Assembly (NCBI GenBank): GCA_030706385.1
Contig: JAUZOQ010000009.1
Coordinates: 1-54,598 of the forward strand
Source of the DNA: Bacteroidota bacterium
GTDB lineage: Bacteria; Bacteroidota; Ignavibacteria; Palsa-1295
Direction of reading: 5' to 3'
Length of the DNA: 54,598 nt
Shown: piece by piece, positions 1-8,641 of the stretch
Position numbering within the stretch: the first letter of the stretch is position 1
Layout of the letters: every line of letters starts with the position of its first letter
Notes under the pieces: generated by a model
Told to the model about the DNA's origin: nothing
Seen by the model: the letters and a program-made list of their open reading frames with translations, nothing else
Databases searched by the model: none
Made by a program: the position numbers and the translations under genes

Positions 1-432
1 ATTCCAGATGATGGTCGCATTGAACTCGGCCTGGTAACGAATATTAACTGTGTCAACTTTACCATTAAGGTGAGAATAGACTACCGGACGTGCCACACCT
101 GAATCGGGCGGCCAGGCGATCTTCGAACGGTAAATGTTTAGATGATGAGTGCCTTGATTCATTGCGATTTCGATCCGATCGACGTCAAAATCGACATCGG
201 AAGGAAGATGCAGGTAAAAATCTCCCTGAACTTCCGTTCCGGCAGGAACATCGAACGGCTCGACGGCTATCTGGAGTCCTTCTCCGGCAGGTGGAGCGGT
301 CATCCAGGCATTGCCGGAAGCATCAACGCCATGCGCTGATTGCCCGACCGTGGTGGCTGTATCTGTTGATGACTTGCAGCTAGCAATAAAAACTGCAGCA
401 AGCAACATCAATAAAGGTAGGAATTTCTTCAT
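1..432 (-). CDS. Lipoprotein, copper type II monooxygenase-like (partial, 3' end outside window)
   Basis: The gene reads leftwards off the window edge; 144 residues are visible. It starts with ATG at 432 and a lipoprotein signal (MKKFLPLLMLLAAVFIASC), the lipobox being I-A-S-C near residue 19, so the product should be lipid-anchored in the envelope. Further in, the chain reads NQGTHHLNIYRS, which resembles the histidine-rich metal site of copper type II ascorbate-dependent monooxygenase-like domains. That family match is by eye only and the second metal site would lie outside the window. It follows the porin gene on the same strand after about 130 bases and may be the distal gene of the 3874-to-1 run. 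Lipoprotein: sure. Copper domain: moderate. Confidence 0.68.
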   Translation of the reverse strand, partial: MKKFLPLLMLLAAVFIASCKSSTDTATTVGQSAHGVDASGNAWMTAPPAGEGLQIAVEPFDVPAGTEVQGDFYLHLPSDVDFDVDRIEIAMNQGTHHLNIYRSKIAWPPDSGVARPVVYSHLNGKVDTVNIRYQAEFNATIIWN

Positions 433-562
433 TATTTGGATAAATTAAGTGAAAATGGTTAGTTTTGAGACAACGCTCAATACAATAGACACAGAATGAG
501 AGGCCTAGGTTACAAATAGTCCGGATTTTTTTTGCCTAAAATGCGAGTAAAAAGAGGCAAAT

Positions 563-1684
563 TCAATATTTGAACGAAAAAGTCACCCTCGGAACGAGAT
601 CATAATCTGCTTTTTCCGTCCCGGCTACTCCCCGAATCTTGTTGAAGTAGTTGCTGTACCAGAGATTCGGCATGACGTGGACGCTTGGATTGGGAGTCCA
701 GTCAAGGCCAAAGGTCAGGAAATGTTCAATTGCGGGAGAATATCCAGGCGACGTGTATGAAAAATTCGGATCGTAGTCCAAATCCGGATCAAACGAATCG
801 TATCGGGCAAAAAAATTGAGTTTTCGCTCGATTATTTGCCCGCTCGTAAATATTGAGAACCCAAATGGTTTTGCATCAGCAAAATCTGTTATTCCGTTCT
901 TGTCCTGAATTTCTGCACCCTTCGATTCAGTTTGAATGAATGCTTCGACTCCAACCGTAATCGGGACCGTCTGATAGGCTGCAAAAAACTTCGTCGTCTG
1001 GTAGATCACTTGGGGGATTTCCCTTATCTGACTAATATCACCATAGATATTGAGAATAACCTTCTTATCGAAGAACTTTGCCCAAAGATCGGCATACATC
1101 TTCTTATATCTGTCGTTTTCCGGTTTTGTACCGGTTCCATCGGCATAAAGAAGGTCGTAACCAAAATTCTTCTCATCATCGAAGCCCCCTTGAATTCCGG
1201 CTCCCAGATCAGTGGGCACGGCAATCCGGTTCTTGTCCAGCAACGTCTTTTCAATAGCACGGTAACCCCATACTTTCTCGGACAGCAATATAAAACTGGG
1301 AGTGAACTGCAGACCGACGATGAAATCTGCGTGTGGATAAATTTCCTTCCACTTGATATCGGCAACCTTTAGTAGGACTCCCCTATTTCCACTTCCATCA
1401 AGATTTCCTTCATAGGAGAACATGATTTCTCCAGTAAAACTCTGGGAGAAGTCATAGTTATAGCCTAGAAAAAGCCGTCGAATATCGAAATTGGCATAAT
1501 CTTTCTTGACACCGGAATACTGGCTGTTGCCGAAGGTAAAATCTTCAGCATGTTCCTTATAAAAATAGTCTACAAAGAATTGAGCATTGATCTTACCTGA
1601 GGCCTTGAAATTAGAATCGCTCTGACCAAATGAACAAGAAAAAAGCAGCATCATGAGTAATGCTGTCGATACGATCAGTTTCAT
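563..1684 (-). CDS. Outer-membrane porin-like beta-barrel protein
   Basis: A 373-residue protein with an N-terminal signal peptide (MKLIVSTALLMMLLFSCSFGQ). The rest has many short alternating stretches ending in aromatic residues and closes with TFSFKY, a terminal aromatic typical of outer-membrane barrels. The opening after the signal (KINAQFFVDYFYKEH, then RRLFLGYNYDFSQSFTGEI) resembles phosphate-selective porin O/P-like or generic Bacteroidota porin-like proteins. Some would call the signal a lipobox (LLFSC), but the residues after it look like a mature barrel start. It lies 19 bases after the Fe-S reductase gene, so the two are probably co-transcribed. Substrate unknown. Confidence 0.72.
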   Translation of the reverse strand: MKLIVSTALLMMLLFSCSFGQSDSNFKASGKINAQFFVDYFYKEHAEDFTFGNSQYSGVKKDYANFDIRRLFLGYNYDFSQSFTGEIMFSYEGNLDGSGNRGVLLKVADIKWKEIYPHADFIVGLQFTPSFILLSEKVWGYRAIEKTLLDKNRIAVPTDLGAGIQGGFDDEKNFGYDLLYADGTGTKPENDRYKKMYADLWAKFFDKKVILNIYGDISQIREIPQVIYQTTKFFAAYQTVPITVGVEAFIQTESKGAEIQDKNGITDFADAKPFGFSIFTSGQIIERKLNFFARYDSFDPDLDYDPNFSYTSPGYSPAIEHFLTFGLDWTPNPSVHVMPNLWYSNYFNKIRGVAGTEKADYDLVPRVTFSFKY

Positions 1685-1703
1685 GGGGATGTGCGGGGTG
1701 GTA

Positions 1704-2678
1704 TTAGCGCTTCACTTTATTGTAATAATGCCTTTTTTCTCTGTTCAGATCAACCGGTTCCGGTGCAGGCAGCATACGGACTTCCGGAAAAAGCTTCGTT
1801 TCTGTTCCTTCAAAATCCTTTGCCCATTCCTTATGGTTATAGACACAAACCGGCAGGCAGATCGAGCAGTAATTATATTTTGCAAAATACGGAAAACATT
1901 TACCCGTATCGACAACATACCGGTCGTACCCAATATGATCTTTGCCGCCGTTGGGATCGCGTTCATCGGGAATGGCATCTGCAGGGCAATAAATCCTACA
2001 GGCGCGGCAGTTATCGCAAAATTTTGCGATGCCGGCATCGATAGGATGATCGATAGCCATTTCCAGGTTCGTGATCACGCTTCCCATCCGAAATAATGGC
2101 CCAAGCTTCGGATGAATGATCGATCCATGTCTGCCTAGCTCACCGAAGCCTGCTTTCAGGCCGATCGGAAGGTGAAGAATATTGCTATCGCCGATCGGAT
2201 GCTCGACTTTACAAGGATGACCAAGACTTCGAATGTACTCGGCAAGCCTCACAACCGTTTCACCAAGCGAATGATAAATTCGCATGCATTCGATCGCCGA
2301 TTCGCGAGATGGCACAACCTGGAATTCTTTCCACTTCATCCGCTGCCCAACTGCAATTGCGAATTTTTCCGTAACGACCTTGCCACGATAGATATCACTT
2401 GGTTCGATCTCACAAACCCCGACTATATCTGCTCCGAACTCTGCCGCTTTTTCTTTGATCGCAGCAGCAGCTTCGCTCGGTGAGGAAAATTCATGGCGTG
2501 TACTTGCTACAGGACCATCGAAACGAGGGTACTGTTCGTTCTGGATACGCTCTCTCAAAGCATCGACTTCAGGAACGTGAATCGACCGGCCGCCGACACT
2601 GGCGTACCAATCGTCCCACTGAAATGCCGGCGGAGAGTCCTCGCCTCCGGAGAGCGAGATCTGGACTAGCTCTTCCAC
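1704..2678 (-). CDS. Reductive dehalogenase/QueG-like iron-sulphur protein
   Basis: A 324-residue protein with a corrinoid-reductase-like core followed by a ferredoxin-like tail. Residues 179-206 (GELGRHGSIIHPKLGPLFRM and onwards) match the conserved loop before the Fe-S domain in reductive dehalogenases and QueG-type proteins. Cluster one is C221, C224, C227 and C231 (CDNCRACRIYCP); cluster two is C261, C271, C274 and C278 (CSICLPVC). No TAT signal or membrane helix is visible, so it should be cytoplasmic, unlike respiratory RdhA. It lacks the C-terminal repeats of QueG. The start is GTG at 2678, overlapping the end of the DUF3179 gene by 13 bases, which suggests translational coupling. Substrate is not known. 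Confidence 0.75.
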   Translation of the reverse strand: MEELVQISLSGGEDSPPAFQWDDWYASVGGRSIHVPEVDALRERIQNEQYPRFDGPVASTRHEFSSPSEAAAAIKEKAAEFGADIVGVCEIEPSDIYRGKVVTEKFAIAVGQRMKWKEFQVVPSRESAIECMRIYHSLGETVVRLAEYIRSLGHPCKVEHPIGDSNILHLPIGLKAGFGELGRHGSIIHPKLGPLFRMGSVITNLEMAIDHPIDAGIAKFCDNCRACRIYCPADAIPDERDPNGGKDHIGYDRYVVDTGKCFPYFAKYNYCSICLPVCVYNHKEWAKDFEGTETKLFPEVRMLPAPEPVDLNREKRHYYNKVKR

Positions 2679-3874
2679 TGCGCAGTTTCAGGATGAAAGC
2701 GGTGCCATGCATGCCAGTATTCCTGGTATGCAGGTATTCGGTCAAGTTTTTTCCCTTGAAGTATCCCTTCAACGCAATCGCCATGAACATTCCAGAGATC
2801 ATTATGCTCATCACGGTAACCTTTTCCCAAAGAATCAGCGCGGAGGTGGAGGACTTCACCTGCAACCGTACTTTTGTAGCAGGCGAACGATGTGCTATCA
2901 GATCCGATCATAACAACGACAGGCGTCGTACCAATCTGATCATTTACGATGTGCAAAGGAAGAACGTCATTCCAACGATAAGCTTTTGCAGTATTCCCGC
3001 TGATGACACCTATCACCCAGGAAGCACGCTGCCAACCAAGTAGTTCAGAGGCAGCGTCTGTCTTTGTTGGTTGGTAACTATCGTATGGTTCAAGTCTCTT
3101 ATATCGGGCTTTAAAATTCGGATCGGGCTGCATGATCAAGGTATTCGGATGAAGCGATATCCATTCGCCCAACGTCATTTGCTCGCAAGGGATCTCTCCC
3201 ATGGCAATCCCCTTCCTCGGTCCAACGGCGGCCGTGCCTGTGGCCTGATACCACCAGCTGCCCGTCTCATTATCTTCGATGATTGCATCGTAGTGCCGCG
3301 CACCGACAAGACGAAAATGCTGGTACTTCCCGTCAATAAACGGATCGTACACACGCCCCGTGCGGCACATCGTGCAGTATGTTACCAAAATAGGTTTTCC
3401 TCCGACGCTGTCCTGCACTTTATGGTGGTAGCCAATAAAATTGATCGGATATGCCTTTGCTTCTCCATTGATACTGACTCCGATGATGAGCCGGTCAAGA
3501 GGTACGGCATTAGTCGATGCAGATGCGAATGTCTTCTGCTTCGGCTCAAGAAACATGTGCTCCGCGCTTGAGAAAATTTCCGTGAAATAGAGCAACCCGG
3601 CCATGAATACAATGAGAACAGAAGTCCAGATGCGACCTTTCAACCTTCCATTCATGTAAATATTGAGGATCGGCAAAGCAATAAGTGCAAGCGCCAGGAT
3701 CCTAGTGGGCCAGAGGAATTTTTCGATATAATAGGAGAGATTCATTGCCTCGATGTCCTGACTTCCCGGAAAGGGCATCAAAAAGTATGCATGCAGGATG
3801 CTTGGCACGAGCAAAAGAAGCACACCTGGCAGAAACATCCACCGATAGTATTTCTTCAGGGGGAGTTCGGTCAT
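2666..3874 (-). CDS. DUF3179 domain membrane protein
   Basis: A 402-residue protein. The first 110 residues hold about four hydrophobic segments (around 12-34, 55-72 and 80-100 are clearest), then a soluble domain of the DUF3179 family. Signs of that family are the stretch VTYCTMCRTGRVYDP, then DNETGSWWYQATGTAAVGP and WISLHPNTLIM. The two cysteines in TYCTMC and the W-Q-G pattern are the usual conserved features. No biochemical role is established for DUF3179. It is the first gene of a run with a reductive-dehalogenase-like protein, a porin and a copper-protein-like lipoprotein. About 200 AT-rich bases separate it from the divergent gene at 4079, where promoters for both should lie. Confidence 0.82.
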   Translation of the reverse strand: MTELPLKKYYRWMFLPGVLLLLVPSILHAYFLMPFPGSQDIEAMNLSYYIEKFLWPTRILALALIALPILNIYMNGRLKGRIWTSVLIVFMAGLLYFTEIFSSAEHMFLEPKQKTFASASTNAVPLDRLIIGVSINGEAKAYPINFIGYHHKVQDSVGGKPILVTYCTMCRTGRVYDPFIDGKYQHFRLVGARHYDAIIEDNETGSWWYQATGTAAVGPRKGIAMGEIPCEQMTLGEWISLHPNTLIMQPDPNFKARYKRLEPYDSYQPTKTDAASELLGWQRASWVIGVISGNTAKAYRWNDVLPLHIVNDQIGTTPVVVMIGSDSTSFACYKSTVAGEVLHLRADSLGKGYRDEHNDLWNVHGDCVEGILQGKKLDRIPAYQEYWHAWHRFHPETAQWKS

Positions 3875-4078
3875 TATTGTCTATGAATAAAGTGAAAAAA
3901 CAGAAATGAAAATTCTAGAGACACAATTTCGAGGAAAGAAAAGACAAGAATTTTGATAAAATAAAAATAATCTTCTTGTCTCCAATTGACAAATCTTTGT
4001 GTCTTTTGTGAATGTATTGACTGCCTAATGCCGTCAGTCATAAATCCTTTGATTGTTGATTCATTCCATCATTACTTC

Positions 4079-5191
4079 ATGAAAAAAAATATCATTGTTC
4101 TTACCCTAACATTATTCTTTGTTGGTGCTTTCGTTTGTCAGTACTCCTATGCGCAAGGTTGCGTCGTTCAACGACAATGCGCTCCGGAGTTCGGAGCCGA
4201 TGGATCGCCGTATCTCATGCCCGGTCAGTGGCAAGTCGATGCTTCGTTCCGATATCTTGATGCCTCACGTCATTACAATGGCACGGTTGAACAGACTCAG
4301 CGCGAAACCCAAGGTACATTCGTAATGAATCGTCAGCGCATTTTGAACGTCGCCGGTAGTTATGGCATAAGCGACCAATTCAGCGCAAGCATTAACATTC
4401 CTTATTTGGTTCACGGAGAGTGGGGGTTGCCCTTGCCTTTTGGTAAGGCAGCAACCGACAGCACAGCGGCGGTACCGAACGGACCTCGTTGGAATCAAAA
4501 TACATCGGGAATAGGAGATATCACAGTAAGCGGCAAATACTGGTTTCTCAACGTTAAGGAGAATCATGATCAGAACATCATGCTCGGAATTGGAATCAAA
4601 ATTCCTACAGGCAATTCGAACGTCCAGGTAAATTATCCGACGATCTCGGGAGCAGCCTCCACCGTACAATTGCGCTCAGCGGATCAATCGATCCAGCCTG
4701 GCGATGGTGGCTGGGGAATTCCGCTCGAATTGGAAGCTTTCAAGACGATAGGCGATTTTTCGGCTTTTATGACCGCTACCTATCTCATCAATCCACGCGA
4801 TACGAATGAGACTCCATCGATCGTGACCACACTTGGAATCGCACCTACGCTTGCAACGCTCTACCGTGTACACAATACAGTTCAGGATCAGTACCTCTTC
4901 AAGATCGGCGTAGCATATCAGGTTATGCAGAGCTTATCTGTATCCCTCGCGGGCAGGATCGAAGGTGTTCCTGTGAAGGATCTCATCGGTGGTAACGACG
5001 GCTTCCGCAGGCCCGGAACTGCTTCCTTCATCGAGCCGGGAGTGGTTTGGAACAGCCCTTCCTTCGGAAGTTTTTCCGCAAGCGCCCCTATTACAATGAC
5101 AAGAGATCGTGCAGCCGACGCGTTCGGATTTGCCGGAGATGCGACATTTGCAGATTATGTCATTCTCGTTGGGTACTCGTACAGATTTTAG
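4079..5191 (+). CDS. Outer-membrane channel-like protein (phenol_MetA_deg-like)
   Basis: A 370-residue protein starting at ATG 4079, chosen because it opens a standard signal peptide (MKKNIIVLTLTLFFVGAFVC, cleavage likely after SYAQ). A longer reading frame upstream lacks signal character. The mature part has repeated beta-strand patterns such as YGISDQFSASINIPYLVHG, a glycine-rich ISGIGDITVSGKYWF-like middle and the closing YSYRF, as in outer-membrane transporters annotated as MetA-pathway phenol degradation or generic transporter proteins. It stands alone on the plus strand, with a strong bidirectional hairpin after it. The ligand cannot be inferred from the sequence. Confidence 0.7.
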   Translation: MKKNIIVLTLTLFFVGAFVCQYSYAQGCVVQRQCAPEFGADGSPYLMPGQWQVDASFRYLDASRHYNGTVEQTQRETQGTFVMNRQRILNVAGSYGISDQFSASINIPYLVHGEWGLPLPFGKAATDSTAAVPNGPRWNQNTSGIGDITVSGKYWFLNVKENHDQNIMLGIGIKIPTGNSNVQVNYPTISGAASTVQLRSADQSIQPGDGGWGIPLELEAFKTIGDFSAFMTATYLINPRDTNETPSIVTTLGIAPTLATLYRVHNTVQDQYLFKIGVAYQVMQSLSVSLAGRIEGVPVKDLIGGNDGFRRPGTASFIEPGVVWNSPSFGSFSASAPITMTRDRAADAFGFAGDATFADYVILVGYSYRF

Positions 5192-5268
5192 AAATGTGAC
5201 GTAAGGAGAGACAAAAAAAAACACGAATCCTCCCATCTAAATTGATGCATGCGTAGTGCAACAATAGC

Positions 5269-5294
5269 AAAAACCCGCCGTCAGGCGGGTTTTT
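5269..5294. terminator. Bidirectional rho-independent terminator
   Basis: An 11-bp perfect stem, AAAAACCCGCC paired with GGCGGGTTTTT around a four-base loop, sits between the converging plus gene ending at 5191 and ccmF ending at 5316. A-tract and T-tract flank the GC core, so it can stop transcription from both sides. Confidence 0.93.
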
Positions 5295-5315
5295 CTTTAG
5301 AGGTGTTTTACTGCC

Positions 5316-7940
5316 TTATGTTCTTTTCTTTTTCTTCAGAATGGGTTGGTTCTTCTCATGATGAACTTTGGAAGCTATAGGCTCCTTCGATTCATCGCTT
5401 GCAGCGCGAAGGGTAAGTATCTTCTCATAGGCTTTCTCCGCCTTCTCGATGGCAGTAAGCGCCTCGCGACGTCTGCGCGTTACTGAAAAACCAAATCCGA
5501 CTACAACGATGAGGATGCCGGCCCAAACAAAATTGATGTACGGTTTGACGAATGCCTCAACGGTAAGGACTTCTTTCACCGGAGGAGGCGGATTCGCATC
5601 ATCAAGCATCTTGATGATGATCTTCGACTTCGAGCGATCTTCAAGATTCGGCCGCAATTCGGAAAGGCGAAGATGGTAACTTGTGCCCGGCACTTTCACA
5701 TCTTCTTCCTTCGCTTCGCCGGTCTTCAAATTTCTTGTTACAGAAAGCTCGAGAGGGATCGGCTTTGCGTTCGGATCCTTTGCATCGATCACCTCAACAT
5801 TGGCCTTTACCCTGAAGGGCTGCTGCGACATCATCTTCGCACGCTCTTCCTGCGAAAAATCGAATTCATCAAACTTGATATTTGCAGCTCCGCCAAAGGC
5901 AGCAATGCTCTGTCCCTTTGTAAGCGAATCTTCAGGGATGCCGCCCTTCTGATCGATTCCTACAATGGTGAAATAAAGATCCTTCGATGCGTATTTCAAA
6001 ATCCCGGGATTACGTATGGGCTCTGTGTGATTATTGAAGGCCGTCCAAAATAGAAGCGGGCGAGCTTGCTCCACATTACCATCGCGATCTTTGATATCAA
6101 GAACGAAATGATAATTTTCCGGCTCGGAAAATTCATGATGAGAATAGGTCACCGTATAATCTCCTCCGAATGCCGTTACAGGCTCACCTTGAGGCAGAGT
6201 GCCGTACTGCTTCTTCTCGTATCTCGCCGATGCGATCACACCAAGAATAAATAACGCCATGCCGGCATGTGCAATATAGGTGCCGACAAATCTCTTATCG
6301 AATTTGAATCGCGGATAGCCTATGAGCGTGAACGCAAGGACGACGATCGCAAGAAAGCCGATCCAGAACGGTCCATACGCAACGATTAGATCACCATACT
6401 TATAATAATCCCCCTTCGATGCGATGATAAGTCCCAAAAAGCCAAGAGAGAACGACCATTTGAAGGCGCTCCATAAACGTGGCTTCATTGATCCTCTTCC
6501 GCCTTCGAAGGAAAATCCTATCCTCGATTTCATGAGCTTTGCCATGATCTCGATATTGACGATAAGTGCAAATGTGGCTGCAACGGCAATTGCAAGATAA
6601 TCGAGATCACGCAATCCTGACATAAAGAGAATCGCACCAACGAGAAGCGATAGCACGAAAGAGATTGCACCCTTTCTCACCATTTCCCGAATTCCTGTTT
6701 GCTTCCACTTCAAGAGCATCGTTAGCGCATTGACGAGCATGAGACTGATGGCGATCGGAATGTGGAGATTTCCATAGAAACTCGTATCGACTTTCTTCGA
6801 GACCAACGGTGCGCTCGTTCCGATAAAGACGACGAGAGCACTCGCGCCCAAAACAGCAGATCCGATCGATAAACCTGTCTCTCTCGAGAGGATCTTGTAG
6901 TCTCCACCGCGAGCATTCATATCTCTCCATCGGATAATGAATGTGACAAGAGAGAATCCGATAAAAACGACGAGTGCAGACACGAGCAGAGTAAACGCAA
7001 GGTTACCCGGATCGGCGAAGGAATGAACCGAAGCTTCGCCAAGCACTCCGCTTCGTGTGAGGAAGGATGCATAAAGTACGAGGGAATATGCCAGAAGCGT
7101 CATCCCGATATTTGTCTTCATCAAGCCTCCAGTCTTCTTTTGCGTCAACATCGTATGAACGCCGGCTATCGTGATCAGCCATGGCAACAAACTCGCATTC
7201 TCGACAGGATCCCATGCCCAGTAGCCTCCCCATCCGAGCGTTTCGTATGCCCAAAAACCGCCGAGCATGATTGCAAATCCCAATACCATCGCAGCTCCGA
7301 GAGTCCAGGGCAGAGATGTCGTTACCCAACCTTGGTAATCTCGCCGAAGCAGACCCGCTATCGCAAATGCAAACGGTACAGCCAAGAGCGTGAAGCCCAG
7401 GAAAAGCATAGGCGGATGGATGACGATCCAGAGATTCTCAAGAGATGGATTCAAACCTTTTCCATCCTGAGGAATAAATCCTGCAGGCGCTTCTCCCGGA
7501 TGTGCCGAGTAAATAGATTCGAAGGGACTCTTCGCAACAAGCATTATAGCAAGGAATGCAAAGACGGCAAGATAGACTGCCATCACCGGCGCTTCATAGC
7601 GCTGACGCTGTGCGTAGGGGATAAGGAAAATTGCGACGATCGCAGTAAAGAGCGCCCATAACATGAAGCTTCCTTCCTGCGAAGCATAGAATGATGCGAA
7701 GAGCAGTGGTTTGCTTAGTTCGCGTGAGGAATGCTCATAGACATAATTGATGTCGAACCGGTAGTTGAAGATGAAATAGAGGAGGGTGCCGGCCCCGATG
7801 AACATTGCCCAGATCGCAACGTGAGTTGAGATACGGGCTGCGGTCAAATATTCGGTCCTTCCGCGGGCAACAAGCGTGTAGAGAGTCATCCCCATCAACG
7901 TTGCCGCCAGCACGATACCCATTGCAATTGAGCCGATCAT
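5316..7940 (-). CDS. ccmF: Cytochrome c haem lyase subunit CcmF
   Basis: An 874-residue multi-pass membrane protein, longer than proteobacterial CcmF (about 650). It carries the WWD-type haem-handling loop (GWGGYWAWDPVENASLLPW, about residues 229-247) typical of the CcmF/CcmC/NrfE family, many transmembrane helices through about residue 590, then a long periplasmic segment and a last helix near residue 820 before a lysine-rich cytoplasmic tail. In system I maturation CcmF takes haem from CcmE and attaches it to the CXXCH motif of apocytochromes. ccmE lies directly upstream on the same strand, 87 bases away. The other ccm genes are not in the window. The extended periplasmic domain may replace parts of CcmH, which is inference. 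Confidence 0.95.
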   Translation of the reverse strand: MIGSIAMGIVLAATLMGMTLYTLVARGRTEYLTAARISTHVAIWAMFIGAGTLLYFIFNYRFDINYVYEHSSRELSKPLLFASFYASQEGSFMLWALFTAIVAIFLIPYAQRQRYEAPVMAVYLAVFAFLAIMLVAKSPFESIYSAHPGEAPAGFIPQDGKGLNPSLENLWIVIHPPMLFLGFTLLAVPFAFAIAGLLRRDYQGWVTTSLPWTLGAAMVLGFAIMLGGFWAYETLGWGGYWAWDPVENASLLPWLITIAGVHTMLTQKKTGGLMKTNIGMTLLAYSLVLYASFLTRSGVLGEASVHSFADPGNLAFTLLVSALVVFIGFSLVTFIIRWRDMNARGGDYKILSRETGLSIGSAVLGASALVVFIGTSAPLVSKKVDTSFYGNLHIPIAISLMLVNALTMLLKWKQTGIREMVRKGAISFVLSLLVGAILFMSGLRDLDYLAIAVAATFALIVNIEIMAKLMKSRIGFSFEGGRGSMKPRLWSAFKWSFSLGFLGLIIASKGDYYKYGDLIVAYGPFWIGFLAIVVLAFTLIGYPRFKFDKRFVGTYIAHAGMALFILGVIASARYEKKQYGTLPQGEPVTAFGGDYTVTYSHHEFSEPENYHFVLDIKDRDGNVEQARPLLFWTAFNNHTEPIRNPGILKYASKDLYFTIVGIDQKGGIPEDSLTKGQSIAAFGGAANIKFDEFDFSQEERAKMMSQQPFRVKANVEVIDAKDPNAKPIPLELSVTRNLKTGEAKEEDVKVPGTSYHLRLSELRPNLEDRSKSKIIIKMLDDANPPPPVKEVLTVEAFVKPYINFVWAGILIVVVGFGFSVTRRRREALTAIEKAEKAYEKILTLRAASDESKEPIASKVHHEKNQPILKKKKRT

Positions 7941-8027
7941 GTGGTTGATTCCTTAATAAAAATATAGACGAGATCGATCGCCGATCATACGGAGGCTTGA
8001 TAGCGACGCAGCAAGCGAAGCCATTCG

Positions 8028-8405
8028 TTAACTTTTTGGAGCTGCACCCTCATATCGCGAGGGGCACTTCGTCTGAATATCGGTCACCTGAAAAACTCCG
8101 CCTTCTACTTTGCCTACACAGACAACCTGCGGCGCAATTTCAAAGTTATTCGGACGGATTCCGACATACCGAACAGGCATGACGTTACCCTTGTGATCCT
8201 TCATGCTGAAGGTGAAAACCCTGGATTGTTCGTCGTATTTCGTGGGAAGATCTTTCTGCCATTCGCCTGAGACCTGAACGCGTTTACCCGTTCCCTGGGC
8301 GGAGGCGAAATCTGCATAATCTATCTTGTTATCGACAAGTGCAAATGCTGCAATTCCGATAAAAAGCAGCGCAACTGCAAGTGCTATAATATGTTTCTTC
8401 TTCAT
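8028..8405 (-). CDS. ccmE: Haem chaperone CcmE, CXXXY type
   Basis: A 125-residue protein with one N-terminal signal-anchor helix (residues 5-24) and a small OB-fold periplasmic domain containing the VRYVGIRPNNF loop that matches the VRYxGxxPxxF motif of CcmE. In the usual protein haem is bound covalently by histidine in an HXXXY motif near the end; here that site reads C114-P-S-R-Y118. Cysteine-type CcmE is known from archaea and Desulfovibrio. It precedes ccmF on the same strand, and the pair forms a haem delivery unit. The family call rests on the OB-fold motif, position of the CXXXY motif and the neighbour. Confidence 0.9.
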   Translation of the reverse strand: MKKKHIIALAVALLFIGIAAFALVDNKIDYADFASAQGTGKRVQVSGEWQKDLPTKYDEQSRVFTFSMKDHKGNVMPVRYVGIRPNNFEIAPQVVCVGKVEGGVFQVTDIQTKCPSRYEGAAPKS

Positions 8406-8641
8406 AACTAATTTCGAGTATTATTCAAACATTCCGGATTTCCAAGAGGTTCAAATTTCCGCCCGGATTATGGCGTATCCTTGGTAGTACAGCCACTGAA
8501 TAAGGCCGGCCGGAATCCGCAAGCCCTGATTCTACGTAAATCAAATGGGATAGGCGATTACCGACGCCTCTGCTTTGGCATAGGTTTTGCCCGATTTATC
8601 TCAGATGCCCCCGGGAGGCGTGTTAACTATCATGATTTACA
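8406..8641 (+). other. Intergenic leader region with possible RNA hairpins
   Basis: This 236-base stretch lies between the divergent ccmE and the first DUF4382-like lipoprotein gene and must hold promoters for both. It contains a palindrome GGCCGGCCGG at 8504-8513, a hairpin AGGCG/CGCCT at 8552-8569 and a hairpin GGCA/TGCC at 8577-8591. A purine-rich GGGAGG lies near 8615, too far from the ATG to be an ordinary ribosome binding site. I recognise no riboswitch family. Confidence 0.3.

Noticed and set aside
7023-7661. A 212-codon reading frame opposite ccmF.
   Set aside because: Composition is arginine/serine-rich as in shadows of a real gene; ccmF is certain.
8451-8475. A GGTTCAAAT string like a tRNA T-loop.
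   Set aside because: No cloverleaf can be built around it on either strand.
8490-8500. A GCCACTG string resembling a cobalamin riboswitch element upstream of 8642.
   Set aside because: The other conserved parts (GCAACTGT before it and GGGAAGG after it) are missing.
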